DNA from: Eimeria necatrix
Lineage: Eukaryota; Apicomplexa; Conoidasida; Eucoccidiorida; Eimeriidae
NCBI RefSeq assembly: GCF_000499385.1
Contig: NW_013651892.1
Coordinates: 167,000-230,999 of the forward strand
DNA: 64,000 nucleotides
Direction of reading: 5' to 3'
Position numbers and translations under genes: made by a program. This document shows positions 20,759-30,002 of this stretch, one piece after another. The notes beneath the pieces are model-generated. The model saw only the letters and a list, made by a program, of their open reading frames with translations. It was not told where the DNA came from and made no database searches. Numbering within the stretch: position 1 is the stretch's first letter; the number at the start of each line of letters is the position of its first letter.

Positions 20759-21408
20759 TCACGGGATGCTCACCATCCCTCGTTTCTGCAGACATACGAC
20801 CGTTGACCACTAATACACCTGTTGCAATTGCAGCAACAGCTGCTGCTGCTAAGCTGGTCTCGAAGCAGGAGCAAGAAACCTAAATTGAACTTCGACTCGG
20901 CTAGCCCTTAATTTCAGTGCAGTTGGCGCGGTTGCCGCTACTTAGACAAGCTCCATGTAACGGGCAGGGGCCCTTCTGTGGCCCTTCTCATGACTCGAAG
21001 CTTGCTGCAGCACCTGCCGCCACTGCTGCTGCTGCTATTGTGGCTTCCACACCAACGTAGAAAATGCGAGGTAGTATTCCAAAGATTTGGCGGAGCGTAG
21101 TACTTGCTAGCCTGTAGTTGATGCTACACCCAGTACTGGGAGGCGGTTCTCGTTCGCCCCCCATTGGGGGCCAGCCGCCGCAGTAGCTGCAGCAGCCGGT
21201 GCATTTGCATTCGCGTTGCAGCAGCAACGAAAGTTCATCCCAATTTTCAATTTATTTTGAAGCTGCTTCTCCAATGTTCAGGCGTTAGCCCTAGGTACAG
21301 AGGCAGAAGAGCAGGCAGGTGCAGTGGAGACAGCCGGCTTCTGCGACTTGTGCTGCTGAAGCTTCTGCACGCGGAAGCATCTGCAAAAAGCCATGAAATG
21401 GGCGTCTC
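20759..21408. other. divergent upstream region of two genes
   Basis: This lies between the starts of the minus-strand hypothetical gene and the plus-strand biotin-protein ligase. It contains scattered CTG clusters and only short ORFs. No promoter motif is recognised. Confidence 0.5.
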
Positions 21409-23187
21409 GTGCTGATGCCTCGACACGAGGAAGGATGTCGCGGCGTATACCATGCAGGAACAATAGAGACAGCACCACCAGCAGCAGTAGCAGCGCCCAC
21501 AACGCCACTGCGGCTACACCGTTGTGAAGGGATAAAGCTGTCTTGGCTGCTGCTTCTGCTGCTGCAGCATCTTTGCACTCATGAGGTCATCTGCAGCGTC
21601 ATCTCCCCTACGCGTGGACGCAGCAGTAGCGGCAGTAGCAAGGCAATCGCTTCCCCTCTTCTTGGGCTTACCTCCAGGGGTACTTCCCCATGCGGGTTGC
21701 AGCCTAGCCCCCATACTGAGCAGCAGCAGCAGCTGCAGGCTCTGCTGCACTGCAGCAGGCGCGGCGCTGCCCCTAGTTTTTCTTTTTTGAGGCCTCGACC
21801 GAACAACAACGGTGTTGTTTTGTCGAATTACGACTCAGCAGCAGCTGCAGCGGCATCAGCAGAAGCAGCAGCTACAGCAGCTACAACAGTTCGTCTCTTG
21901 GGAACATCACCGCAACAGCCGCATCGTCAGATCATGCAGGCGCCACGGCCAACCCCACATAAAACAGCAGCAGCAGGAGCAGGAGGAAACGGTCTCTGCC
22001 CAGCAGCAGCAGCAACGGCAGAAGCAGCAGATGTCCCAGTGTCTGCAGCAAAGGTTCGCAATGTGTGGAGGTCATCTTTGAATGTCACGGAGCTATCATT
22101 TTTCTCTCTAGACTCAACGCAAAAGTGGGCGGAGCGTCATCTAGACGAGTTGGTGTGCGCACATCTCCTGCAGCATCTGCAGCAGCAAAAGCAGCAGCAG
22201 AAGCAAGCGCTAGCTACTGGGGGTCACTGTCTATGTGTCACTGCAGCAAAGCAAACTGCAGGAGTAGGGACTCGTCGAGGAGACACGGGGGAGGAACGGC
22301 GCTGGGTGTCTGCTGCTGGCAACTTGCATGCAACTTATCTGCTGCCGTGGAAACAGCAGCAGCAGCAGCTGCTGCTGCACTTGCCCTTCGTTGCAGCTCT
22401 GTCTGTACAGCGCGTGCTACAACAACTGGGCGTGAAGGGCTCTAAAATTAAGTGGGTCAATGATGTCCTCGTAAACAATAAGAAGATTGCTGGAGTTCTC
22501 TGCCAAAGCACGAACCGCACAGTTGCTGCTGCTGCTGCTGCTGCTGCTGGGAACACTACTAGTGAAGAACCTACAGCAAAAACGCCACAGCTGCAGGCGG
22601 TGGAAGACATGGTTGTTTTGCTTTTGGGCATCGGCATAAACCTCGCCGCTCACCCCAAGGAGCACTTCGAGGACTGTTGCTACCAGGGCAGCACAGACGT
22701 GAAAGAGGCCTTGCAGCAGCAGCAACAACACCAAAAGCGCCGGCAGCAGGTGCTGCTGGAGCATTACACTGATTTAGTTATTTGGCCGCCTCAGTCCTCT
22801 CTCCTTTTAGCTTCCAATAGCAGCAATAGCAAGGCTGAAGAGAGCAGTGATGGTAGCATTGACGTGTCTGTTGAGAAAGTGCTGGACTTGCTGCACGAAG
22901 AAGTGGGCGAGGTGCTGCTGCTGCTGCAGCAGCAGGGCTCCGCTCCGCTGCTTGCTTCTGTGGATGAGCACTTGGCGTACAAAGGCGACCGTGTGTCGGT
23001 GATCCTAGAGAAGCAAGAGCAGCAAGAACTTATGCTGCCGCAAAGACACAAGCAGCAGCAGCAGCAGGGGAAGTACAGCGGCATATTGGAAGGCCTCGAC
23101 TGTGATGGCTCTTTGCTGCTGCGGCTGCCTGACGGTTCCCTGCGGAGCTTCTCCTCTGGGAGACTCTTAAGGGGGAGCCCTCAGTAA
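21409..23187 (+). CDS. biotin-protein ligase (holocarboxylase synthetase-like)
   Basis: The enzyme activates biotin with ATP and transfers it to a lysine of biotin-dependent carboxylases; in apicomplexans the main acceptor is apicoplast acetyl-CoA carboxylase. It is a single exon of 592 residues. Conserved blocks in order: STQKWAERH (about 230); the biotinyl-AMP loop QTAGVGTRRGDTGEERRW (282-299); GNLHATYLLPW; KWVNDVLVNNKKIAGVL (348-364); LLGIGINLAAHP; and a C-terminal BPL_C domain KYSGILEGLDCDGSLLLRLP ending in SFSSGRLL. The usual loop is GRGRRGR and KWPND; here it is GVGTRRGDTG, and Val replaces Pro in KWPND. The first 220 residues are low complexity and may carry a targeting signal. Gln and Ala runs interrupt the catalytic domain (AAAAAAAA after NRT; QQQQQHQ after KEAL). 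The downstream stop is a double TAATAA. Confidence 0.95.
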   Translation: MLMPRHEEGCRGVYHAGTIETAPPAAVAAPTTPLRLHRCEGIKLSWLLLLLLQHLCTHEVICSVISPTRGRSSSGSSKAIASPLLGLTSRGTSPCGLQPSPHTEQQQQLQALLHCSRRGAAPSFSFLRPRPNNNGVVLSNYDSAAAAAASAEAAATAATTVRLLGTSPQQPHRQIMQAPRPTPHKTAAAGAGGNGLCPAAAATAEAADVPVSAAKVRNVWRSSLNVTELSFFSLDSTQKWAERHLDELVCAHLLQHLQQQKQQQKQALATGGHCLCVTAAKQTAGVGTRRGDTGEERRWVSAAGNLHATYLLPWKQQQQQLLLHLPFVAALSVQRVLQQLGVKGSKIKWVNDVLVNNKKIAGVLCQSTNRTVAAAAAAAAGNTTSEEPTAKTPQLQAVEDMVVLLLGIGINLAAHPKEHFEDCCYQGSTDVKEALQQQQQHQKRRQQVLLEHYTDLVIWPPQSSLLLASNSSNSKAEESSDGSIDVSVEKVLDLLHEEVGEVLLLLQQQGSAPLLASVDEHLAYKGDRVSVILEKQEQQELMLPQRHKQQQQQGKYSGILEGLDCDGSLLLRLPDGSLRSFSSGRLLRGSPQ

Positions 23188-24555
23188 TAAGCTAGTTTGA
23201 CTTAGACAATTGTACTGTCATTTATAGTACTTGGAGGCTTCGCAGCACTGTACGAAAGCCGGCGGAAACGGAACGCCAGCAACAGTCATGAAAAAAGAAA
23301 TGCATTGCTCCAGACAGAAAGGACCATACAAACAGTATGAAGTGCAGGTGAAAAGAGTCAGGAAGAGACCTCGAAGAACAGTGGCGGACACATGAAGAAG
23401 GCAGCAGGGGTAGTCGTTAAATACGTGGGGTTCGGTAGTTGCTTCTAGCTGTCTAACTGCGAAAAGGCTTTGTGCCACCGCTTCCCATGCATCTGCTTAT
23501 AATAGGGGCTGTGCAGTTGAAGTTTTGAGATCTTATAGAGGTCCAGTGGGGATAAGGTAGCGGGAAGACACATGAGGAACACTGGATATAAAATTAGCCA
23601 AACGGGCGGAAGGGACTATGGCCCATAAGCGCGGCAAAAACTCCTTAAATGCCTTCTATATGCTCAGCGTACTCCAGAGGGCCCAAATCTTGGGTGCACG
23701 GAGACACGGTTAGTATGCTCGGGCTGTGCACTACGCCGTACGGCGAATTGAATACAGCCATGATGGCATCACAGGAAAAAGTTTACTGCATAGGGCAGGT
23801 CTTGCCTCTAGTACCAAGCTCCGTCTCTTGAGGTTCCGAATTTTGGTGGCTGCTGCCACAGCAGCACCAGTAGTAGCAGTAACGAAGCAGAACCCTTGCT
23901 GCGGCAGGCTGCGGTTGCTATTTAGTATTGCTGGCATTGTTTCAACGCTCTTCTTTAACCCCTTGAACGTGATCTTTCTACCTTTCTCTATTCAGCAAGC
24001 TCAACGGATAAAGAATATGAAGGTCACTTGTTTTGCGCGGGGTCTCGGCGGCTTTGATGCAGGGAAATCATCGCCAAATCCTGCCTCTACGCATCTCGTT
24101 TATTCAATATCAGGTAAAAAGCCGAAGTCAATTCCAAGAATTGACATCTTTCAATGGCGTCTGGGGAGGCACATGGGGCCCCACACAAAAGCCCTATTCC
24201 CTGTCTCCCTTGAAGAGCCTAGCAGATCAGGAAGCCAGCATGAAGCTCTTTTGTATTGAAAGGTCTGTACCTGTGTGATTTAATGTGACATGTAGAAACT
24301 TGTACGGCAGGTTCCCTTACTCAAGCAGAGACGGGCTCGCATGTTCCAGTTGCCGCTAGTGCTGCCCCTTCAGCTCATGCAGAGCAAAAGCTGCGGCAGG
24401 CATTGAAAATATTGCAGCATCACACAAGCAATCACAGAAGAATTACATTGAAGGTAGCTGCAACGGGAGCAAGAGCGACAGCAGTGTCAGCGAGAGCGGC
24501 AGTTGTTGCCGCAGCAGTGGCCTTATCGGCAGCGTAAGATCAGTACCCGCCGCAC
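23188..24555. other. intergenic, no supported gene
   Basis: An ORF of 177 codons (23726-24259, +) has ordinary amino-acid composition but no motif I recognise. It might be a fragment of a real exon. Nothing else is supported here. Confidence 0.4.
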
Positions 24556-27450
24556 ATGCGAACCTCAAGGCACAAGCTGCATCTCATTCTTCAGCTGGCG
24601 AAGCATCAGAAACGCAAGCTCCAGAGCAAGAGCAGCAACGGCGGCGAAAAAGGCAGCAACAGCAAATGCGCAGCACCAGGGACTTCACACTTGCCGATAG
24701 TGGCCTTAAGTGGCAACGGCGGTGACTGCTTCTTAGAGAGGAGCTACAGCGTCAGCAGCAGTAATAAACATTCAAATCCCTGCAGCAAACAGGACAGCAT
24801 CCGGCCGCTACGCCACACTCTCGTCGCCCCACGTGAGCAGCAGCAACAACATCTGCTACAGCTATCCACAAAGAGGAAGAAACTCCTGCACCGGAAGTGG
24901 CTAAAGGAGAGGCATTTCGTGCTTGGTCGCTGCGGCCACCACCGTCTGCTGCAGGCAAGGCGCCTCGCGAGTTTACAACTTCTTCGGTGCAGCAACGAGC
25001 AGCAGCAGCGCAGTAGCAACAGCAGAAAACACGGGAGCAGCAGCTATACAAATGAGACATGCAGGGAAAACAATGGCAATGAAAAAATTAAACGGAGGAG
25101 GCACAGCAGCAGCAACTTCGCCAACAGCTGCAGCCAATGCAACTTCAGCAACGGCGTGAGCAGCAACAGCGGCAGCGCCACCACGAACAGCAGCACGGCC
25201 AGCGTTGAGAAAGCCAACTCAAGCCCTGTGCTAGAACCTGCTCCTAAGTGTGCATTTACAAATATTGAGTTTGAAGAGGGAGCCTCTCAAGCTTTGCAGC
25301 GCCTGCCAGATCAAGAGAAGTACCAGGAGCTTGTGCAGCAGCATCAGGTGAATCAGCGCAGCGTGCAGCAGCAGCAGGAATGGCACATGCAGGAACAACA
25401 ATGCCGGCAGCAGCAAGAGCGCGAGGAAATCTGCGAGGTGAAGCCTTTCATAGAAGGCGTTTTGGGCGGCTTCAGCCGTTCAAGTACAAGTGGTTCTAGG
25501 CAGCATCAGCAGGAACAAGAGCAGCAGGATCAGCAACAGAAAAAGCAAGTTGAGCAGCTGCTGAATCCTTTAATAGACCCATTGGAGGCAAGTGGCAGCA
25601 GCGCAGGTGACAGCAGCAGCACAGGAGAGTTTCACAACTACCAGCAAGACCAGCAGTTACTGCTGCAGCAAACGCCCGTTTGTTTGCAGCCGCGCCACAC
25701 AGGAAAGTCCTCCGTACGTCGCTCTCAGCAGCAGCAGCAGCAGCAAGGGTTCGAGCTGGCGGCAGATCCTGAAGAGATCCGCCGCCGTCAGCAGCGGCTA
25801 CAGCGAGATTGGGGGAAGGAGCCTATCTTCTGTAGGATTCCGAGTCAGAGCAAACACGCACCGACTTTGCGCGAGCTAAAGGACAGGCTGGAAAGACTCG
25901 TGCAGCAGCAACGACAGCAAAACGAGCTGCAGCGACAGGTGCAGTGCCACCAGGGAGAGAAGCAACAGCAGCAGAACGCACAAGAAGGAAGCGAGGTGAA
26001 TGATAACGATCCACAATTGTGCTCGGCTCAGGTGTTGCAGCAGCAAGCGGGCTGCTGCTGCTTTGGTGGCAACGAACACGGGAGCAGTCAACTGTTGGCA
26101 GGCCAGTTGCTGCTGCGACAGCGTAGGCAGCAGCAGGAAGCGTGGCGGATACTATGGCGCGACTTTGCGCAAGAGGAATTTCGAGCGCTGCGGCAGCATT
26201 GCATTGCGCAGCGGCGAAGCGTCTTGAAAGCGGCATTAACAGTGCCGGCAGCAACGGCAGGGGCAGCAGAGTCAGCAGCGGGAGGTGATTGTCCCACCGA
26301 AGCATCTCCTATAGCTCTAGAGGCTGAAGGAGCAGCAGACGCTATAGCACCAACAGCTGCAGCAGCAGCAAGCACACCGGCGGGAGGAGTAGACAGCGCG
26401 GCAGCATTGACATCACGTGCGGCCCCAGCTGAAGGAGATGCTGCTGCAACTGGAGCCGAAGCTGTTGTTGATTCAAGCAAATGCCAGCAATTGGATGTGG
26501 ATGGATTCCTGCTGCAGCTGCTGCTGCAGAATCTTGCAGCAGCCGCTGCCGCAGCTGATGCGGCAGAATCTGCTGTCTGCTGCGCAGCACTGGAAAGATT
26601 GCTGCTGCGGAAGTGCGTTGCACGAGCAGCGAGTGGGGCGTCAGCAGCTGCTGCTTCGACAGGCTTCCATGCGCTCCTGCAGCAAGGCCTTGCCTTTCGG
26701 CTGCTTCTCACTACAGCAGCTGGAGCTGCTGCGCTCAGCACTGCCAACAGCAGCATGGGATCCAGCCTCACACTGGTTACTCGCATAGAAAACGAGCAGC
26801 AGCAGCAGCCACAGCCGCATCAGTGCCAACAGCAGCAGCAAAGCGTGGCGAGTTGGGCTCGACGCCTAGCCGCAAGCCTGCGGCTGCGGAATTTCAACCG
26901 AGCTTTCAAGTTGCTCCAGTTGCTGCAGCAGCAGGCATCCCGGGAGCATTGTTCCGTAACCAGCTGCAAAGGGAACACGCGCCACACATGCTGCAGCAGC
27001 TCGGAAGGCCTCGAAACCCCTATGGGCTCTTGTTCCATGCAAGGGCAGCAGCAAGCAGAGGAACAGCACATGCAGCAGCAGAAGCATTGTGGGCCACAGC
27101 AGCCGCAACAACACGGTGCACAGCAGCAGCAGCACGAAAGCATACTTATTGACTTGTTTTTGGCATTGCTGCCGCTTCTACGCTCGGCTTTTGTTGAGCT
27201 GCTGCTGCAAGCAGGACCTCAGAAGCACCGTGAAGCAGCAGCGGCAGCAGCAGCAGCTGTTGCTGCTGCCGGGAATATATCCACTGCAGCTCAAGGCATC
27301 AGCCCTCACATGGTCAATCCTTTGCATAGTGAACTGCTGCTGAAGCAGCATCAGCAGCAGCTGCTGCTGCTGCAGCAGGAGCGCTCTAAGGCTGACGCTG
27401 TCCTGAAAAGCCTCCCCTTAAGTGTGCGGCGGCAACTGCTGTTGCTTTAG
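24556..27450 (+). CDS. hypothetical protein rich in Gln homopolymers (964 aa)
   Basis: This is a single open frame of 964 codons with stop at 27448-27450. No family is recognised. The first quarter is basic and Ser/Asn/Arg-rich and could be spurious repeat translation. From about residue 390 the composition becomes more protein-like: FELAADPEEIRRRQQRLQRD, then PIFCRIPSQSKHAPTLRELK, EAWRILWRDFAQEEFRALRQ and SWARRLAASLRLRNFNRAFK. The conserved-looking segments suggest a helical protein interrupted by poly-Gln (up to about 7) and poly-Ala insertions. It reads like other coccidian proteins in which homopolymers fall in loops. The true start may be later than 24556, and introns are possible. Confidence is moderate that the second half is coding and low for the first. 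Confidence 0.5.
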   Translation: MRTSRHKLHLILQLAKHQKRKLQSKSSNGGEKGSNSKCAAPGTSHLPIVALSGNGGDCFLERSYSVSSSNKHSNPCSKQDSIRPLRHTLVAPREQQQQHLLQLSTKRKKLLHRKWLKERHFVLGRCGHHRLLQARRLASLQLLRCSNEQQQRSSNSRKHGSSSYTNETCRENNGNEKIKRRRHSSSNFANSCSQCNFSNGVSSNSGSATTNSSTASVEKANSSPVLEPAPKCAFTNIEFEEGASQALQRLPDQEKYQELVQQHQVNQRSVQQQQEWHMQEQQCRQQQEREEICEVKPFIEGVLGGFSRSSTSGSRQHQQEQEQQDQQQKKQVEQLLNPLIDPLEASGSSAGDSSSTGEFHNYQQDQQLLLQQTPVCLQPRHTGKSSVRRSQQQQQQQGFELAADPEEIRRRQQRLQRDWGKEPIFCRIPSQSKHAPTLRELKDRLERLVQQQRQQNELQRQVQCHQGEKQQQQNAQEGSEVNDNDPQLCSAQVLQQQAGCCCFGGNEHGSSQLLAGQLLLRQRRQQQEAWRILWRDFAQEEFRALRQHCIAQRRSVLKAALTVPAATAGAAESAAGGDCPTEASPIALEAEGAADAIAPTAAAAASTPAGGVDSAAALTSRAAPAEGDAAATGAEAVVDSSKCQQLDVDGFLLQLLLQNLAAAAAAADAAESAVCCAALERLLLRKCVARAASGASAAAASTGFHALLQQGLAFRLLLTTAAGAAALSTANSSMGSSLTLVTRIENEQQQQPQPHQCQQQQQSVASWARRLAASLRLRNFNRAFKLLQLLQQQASREHCSVTSCKGNTRHTCCSSSEGLETPMGSCSMQGQQQAEEQHMQQQKHCGPQQPQQHGAQQQQHESILIDLFLALLPLLRSAFVELLLQAGPQKHREAAAAAAAAVAAAGNISTAAQGISPHMVNPLHSELLLKQHQQQLLLLQQERSKADAVLKSLPLSVRRQLLLL

Positions 27451-28890
27451 AACTTGCTACAATTGTTTTGGTTTTAGTAAGATCTGTCACTGCTGATTTT
27501 GGTTGGATGTGTCACTGCAGTAGCCGCAATTGCTGCATCCACTACAGTTGCATTGAGCTCCTTTGTGGATTTTGGAGACAGAGGCATTTACCTAGACGTA
27601 AGAAGCAACTCTTCATGAAGCTTTTTTTCAACTTTCAGCATAACCGGCTGCACTGGTTGATCTCTGCTGAGTGTCGGAGCTCTTTGAAACGCTGAGGGCG
27701 ACCAAAACTTGCAACGTCTCGAGGAAGGGAAGCAAGTACCCGAGGTCTGGCAGGCTGATTTGTGACGCGTGAGGGTAGTGATCTTGGAGCAACGATTGCG
27801 TGTATATAAAGGCTATGCGGCATTTAATCCACCTGCATATGACATGGGAAGAGCCAGTATAGCTATGAAAATCTATGTTTTTTGAACAGCACGCTCCTAG
27901 CAGATATGGGACGGATCCAGAACGTGGAGGTGTCCGCCTTGGAGCTGCAGACTTGAAGGGCGTTACCATCCTGGTGGGTGCGAACATAAGCTTAGCCAAT
28001 GTCTGTACCTCAAAATACGCATTTAGCTCAGTAGCTGAGCACTGCTAGCGATCAAGCAAGGCGACCCATTTTGCGTTTCTGCCGCGCAGCGAGCGTCTAT
28101 GATTACGTACCATCTCATGCGTCGATTGATGCTTCTCAAGTTGAAGTGCCAACCGACACCAAGAAAAGTGCCTAGAGAGCGCTTAACAGTGACCCTATGG
28201 CTGGGCTGCACGTCCAAATGCTGACATATGAAAGACGTCGAAGAGCTGAATTGCGAAAGGCGATTCACAACCCCTGCGACGGAACAGTTCTTCGTGGCAG
28301 CATGTACCCACACAGTGCAGGAACTTACGCAGGAACTTATGGTTGCCCCGCTAGGCAGCGAGCCCTTGGGGCCCCCTGCCCGCAGGCCAGCACACAGAGG
28401 CTTTTGACATCTCCCTTGATCGTGGCCGCTCTCCTACCAGCAGACGTGCCCGAAAGGAACTACTACTGCAAGGCCACCTGTGACTGCAAACAGAGCTCCT
28501 GGACAGCGAAATGAAGCAACTTATAGTGGCTCTGTGCTGATTTAATAAGTGTGAAGATGCAGTCACAAGGAACCTAAAGAGCAGCCTAGTGTAGCTCATC
28601 GCGCCATTACAGTACGATTGGCGCGGATAGGCGAGCTGCTGTGAGGTGCGCAGCTTAGGCGAGCGCACTCTCCCAGTGACAATGGCCATGTGTATTTGCA
28701 AAAATTGTAATAATAATTAACTTAATGTCAAAATCTGGTCCAAGATGGTGAAAGGGCTGAGTGCGGGGTCACCGCGAATGCCCACGAATGGAGCCCGCTG
28801 CTGAACCTGTCTTTGTACCCGCGTGGGACAGTTTGCAGACCTCCCACGGGCTTGCGTTCAAGAATTCCTATCTCAGGTGCTTTTGACGAT
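27451..28890. other. intergenic, no supported gene
   Basis: Only short ORFs without motifs occur here. Composition is repeat-poor compared with the flanks. Confidence 0.5.
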
Positions 28891-29640
28891 CTATAGACAG
28901 CCCTGCTTCTGTGTCCACTCAACCTTAAAAGCCGTGCTTCTGGAGCTGCTGCAGTTGCTGCTCTGAAGCTGCTGCGGAGAATGAAAAAAAACGGCAAGAC
29001 GGGCATCAGTACAGCGGGCTATGGTGGCAATAAAAACGTGCAATGTCGACAGTGGCACTGGCAGCCACAGCACTCGCGGCATCAGCAGCATGAACACCGG
29101 CACGAACAGCACATGGCTCCTGCGAGCCTCAAGGCTGAAGCTGTACATCTTGCAAACAGCAGGCGGGGCAGCTGGGCTGCAAATTCTGGGGCAGACGTAG
29201 AGGCATCTGGCGCAGATATGCAGCACCGGCGACTCCACATGCCCTGATTGCAGCGTGCCCAGGGAAGCAACAACTCCGGTTGCAAGGGAAGCTGCAACAT
29301 CGACAGCAGAAAGTACTCGAACAACGAAGCAGTAATGATGCCGGCCATTTATTTGAGTGTTAGCTCGTTGCGCTACCTGAACAACAGCAGCGCCAACGAT
29401 AGCCAACCCCAAAAGACCAATACTGCCATCAGTACCAGCGGAGGCAATGGCCCGTTTGATGCCTCGCCTGGTCGCCCGCTGCAGGCGAAGCACCTCGCGG
29501 ATGTGCAGCCTCCTCGCTGCACAGAGAACGGTATCAGCAGAGCATAGCAGCGTAGGAGCAGCACCAATCGGAAAAGCCACAACTACTCCACCATCAATTG
29601 CAGTAGCTGTCGCAGGGGGGCCGAGGTATGCCCCGTATTC
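28891..29640 (-). CDS. possible membrane protein exons, unrecognised
   Basis: A minus-strand frame that stays open from about 29640 to 28891 reads GLVEYGAYLGPPATA, then AIDGGVVVAFPIGAAPTLL, RRLHIREVLRLQRATRRGIK and GLLGLAIVGAAVVQ. A good donor (CAG|GTAGCG) follows near 29375. The two hydrophobic segments and the basic helix between them look like real coding sequence, perhaps of a small organelle membrane protein. I cannot name the family or complete the exon structure. The remainder of the open frame to 28891 is probably intron. Confidence 0.3.
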   Translation of the reverse strand, partial: EYGAYLGPPATATAIDGGVVVAFPIGAAPTLLCSADTVLCAARRLHIREVLRLQRATRRGIKRAIASAGTDGSIGLLGLAIVGAAVVQVAQRANTQINGRHHYCFVVRVLSAVDVAASLATGVVASLGTLQSGHVESPVLHICARCLYVCPRICSPAAPPAVCKMYSFSLEARRSHVLFVPVFMLLMPRVLWLPVPLSTLHVFIATIARCTDARLAVFFHSPQQLQSSNCSSSRSTAFKVEWTQKQGCL

Positions 29641-30002
29641 TACTAGACCTTGACATGTGCCTGGCCAGAGGAGGCTTCTGCTGCTTTTGGTGATACTTCT
29701 GGTTGATTCTGATGGCGCTAAAAATGCCGCTTTTGCATCTGGTGATTTTCGACCACTGCTGCTTTAGCAGCGATCCTGGTTTAGCTGATGCTTGTGCCGA
29801 TGCCGCGTGTAGTTATGCTAGTGCCAATGCCGTTTCTTCTGGCTCATTTGGCTTTGGCGTTGCTGCTTCCAATGCTTTTGTTGCGTTGCTGCAAGCGTTG
29901 CAGGCGCTGAAGCTTTGGTCTGTGCAGCTGACGCTGTCACGTATTGAGCTTCCCCCTTAGCTTGCGATAGTTAAGAGCGCCTGCGTCTGGGTCACATGTT
30001 AT

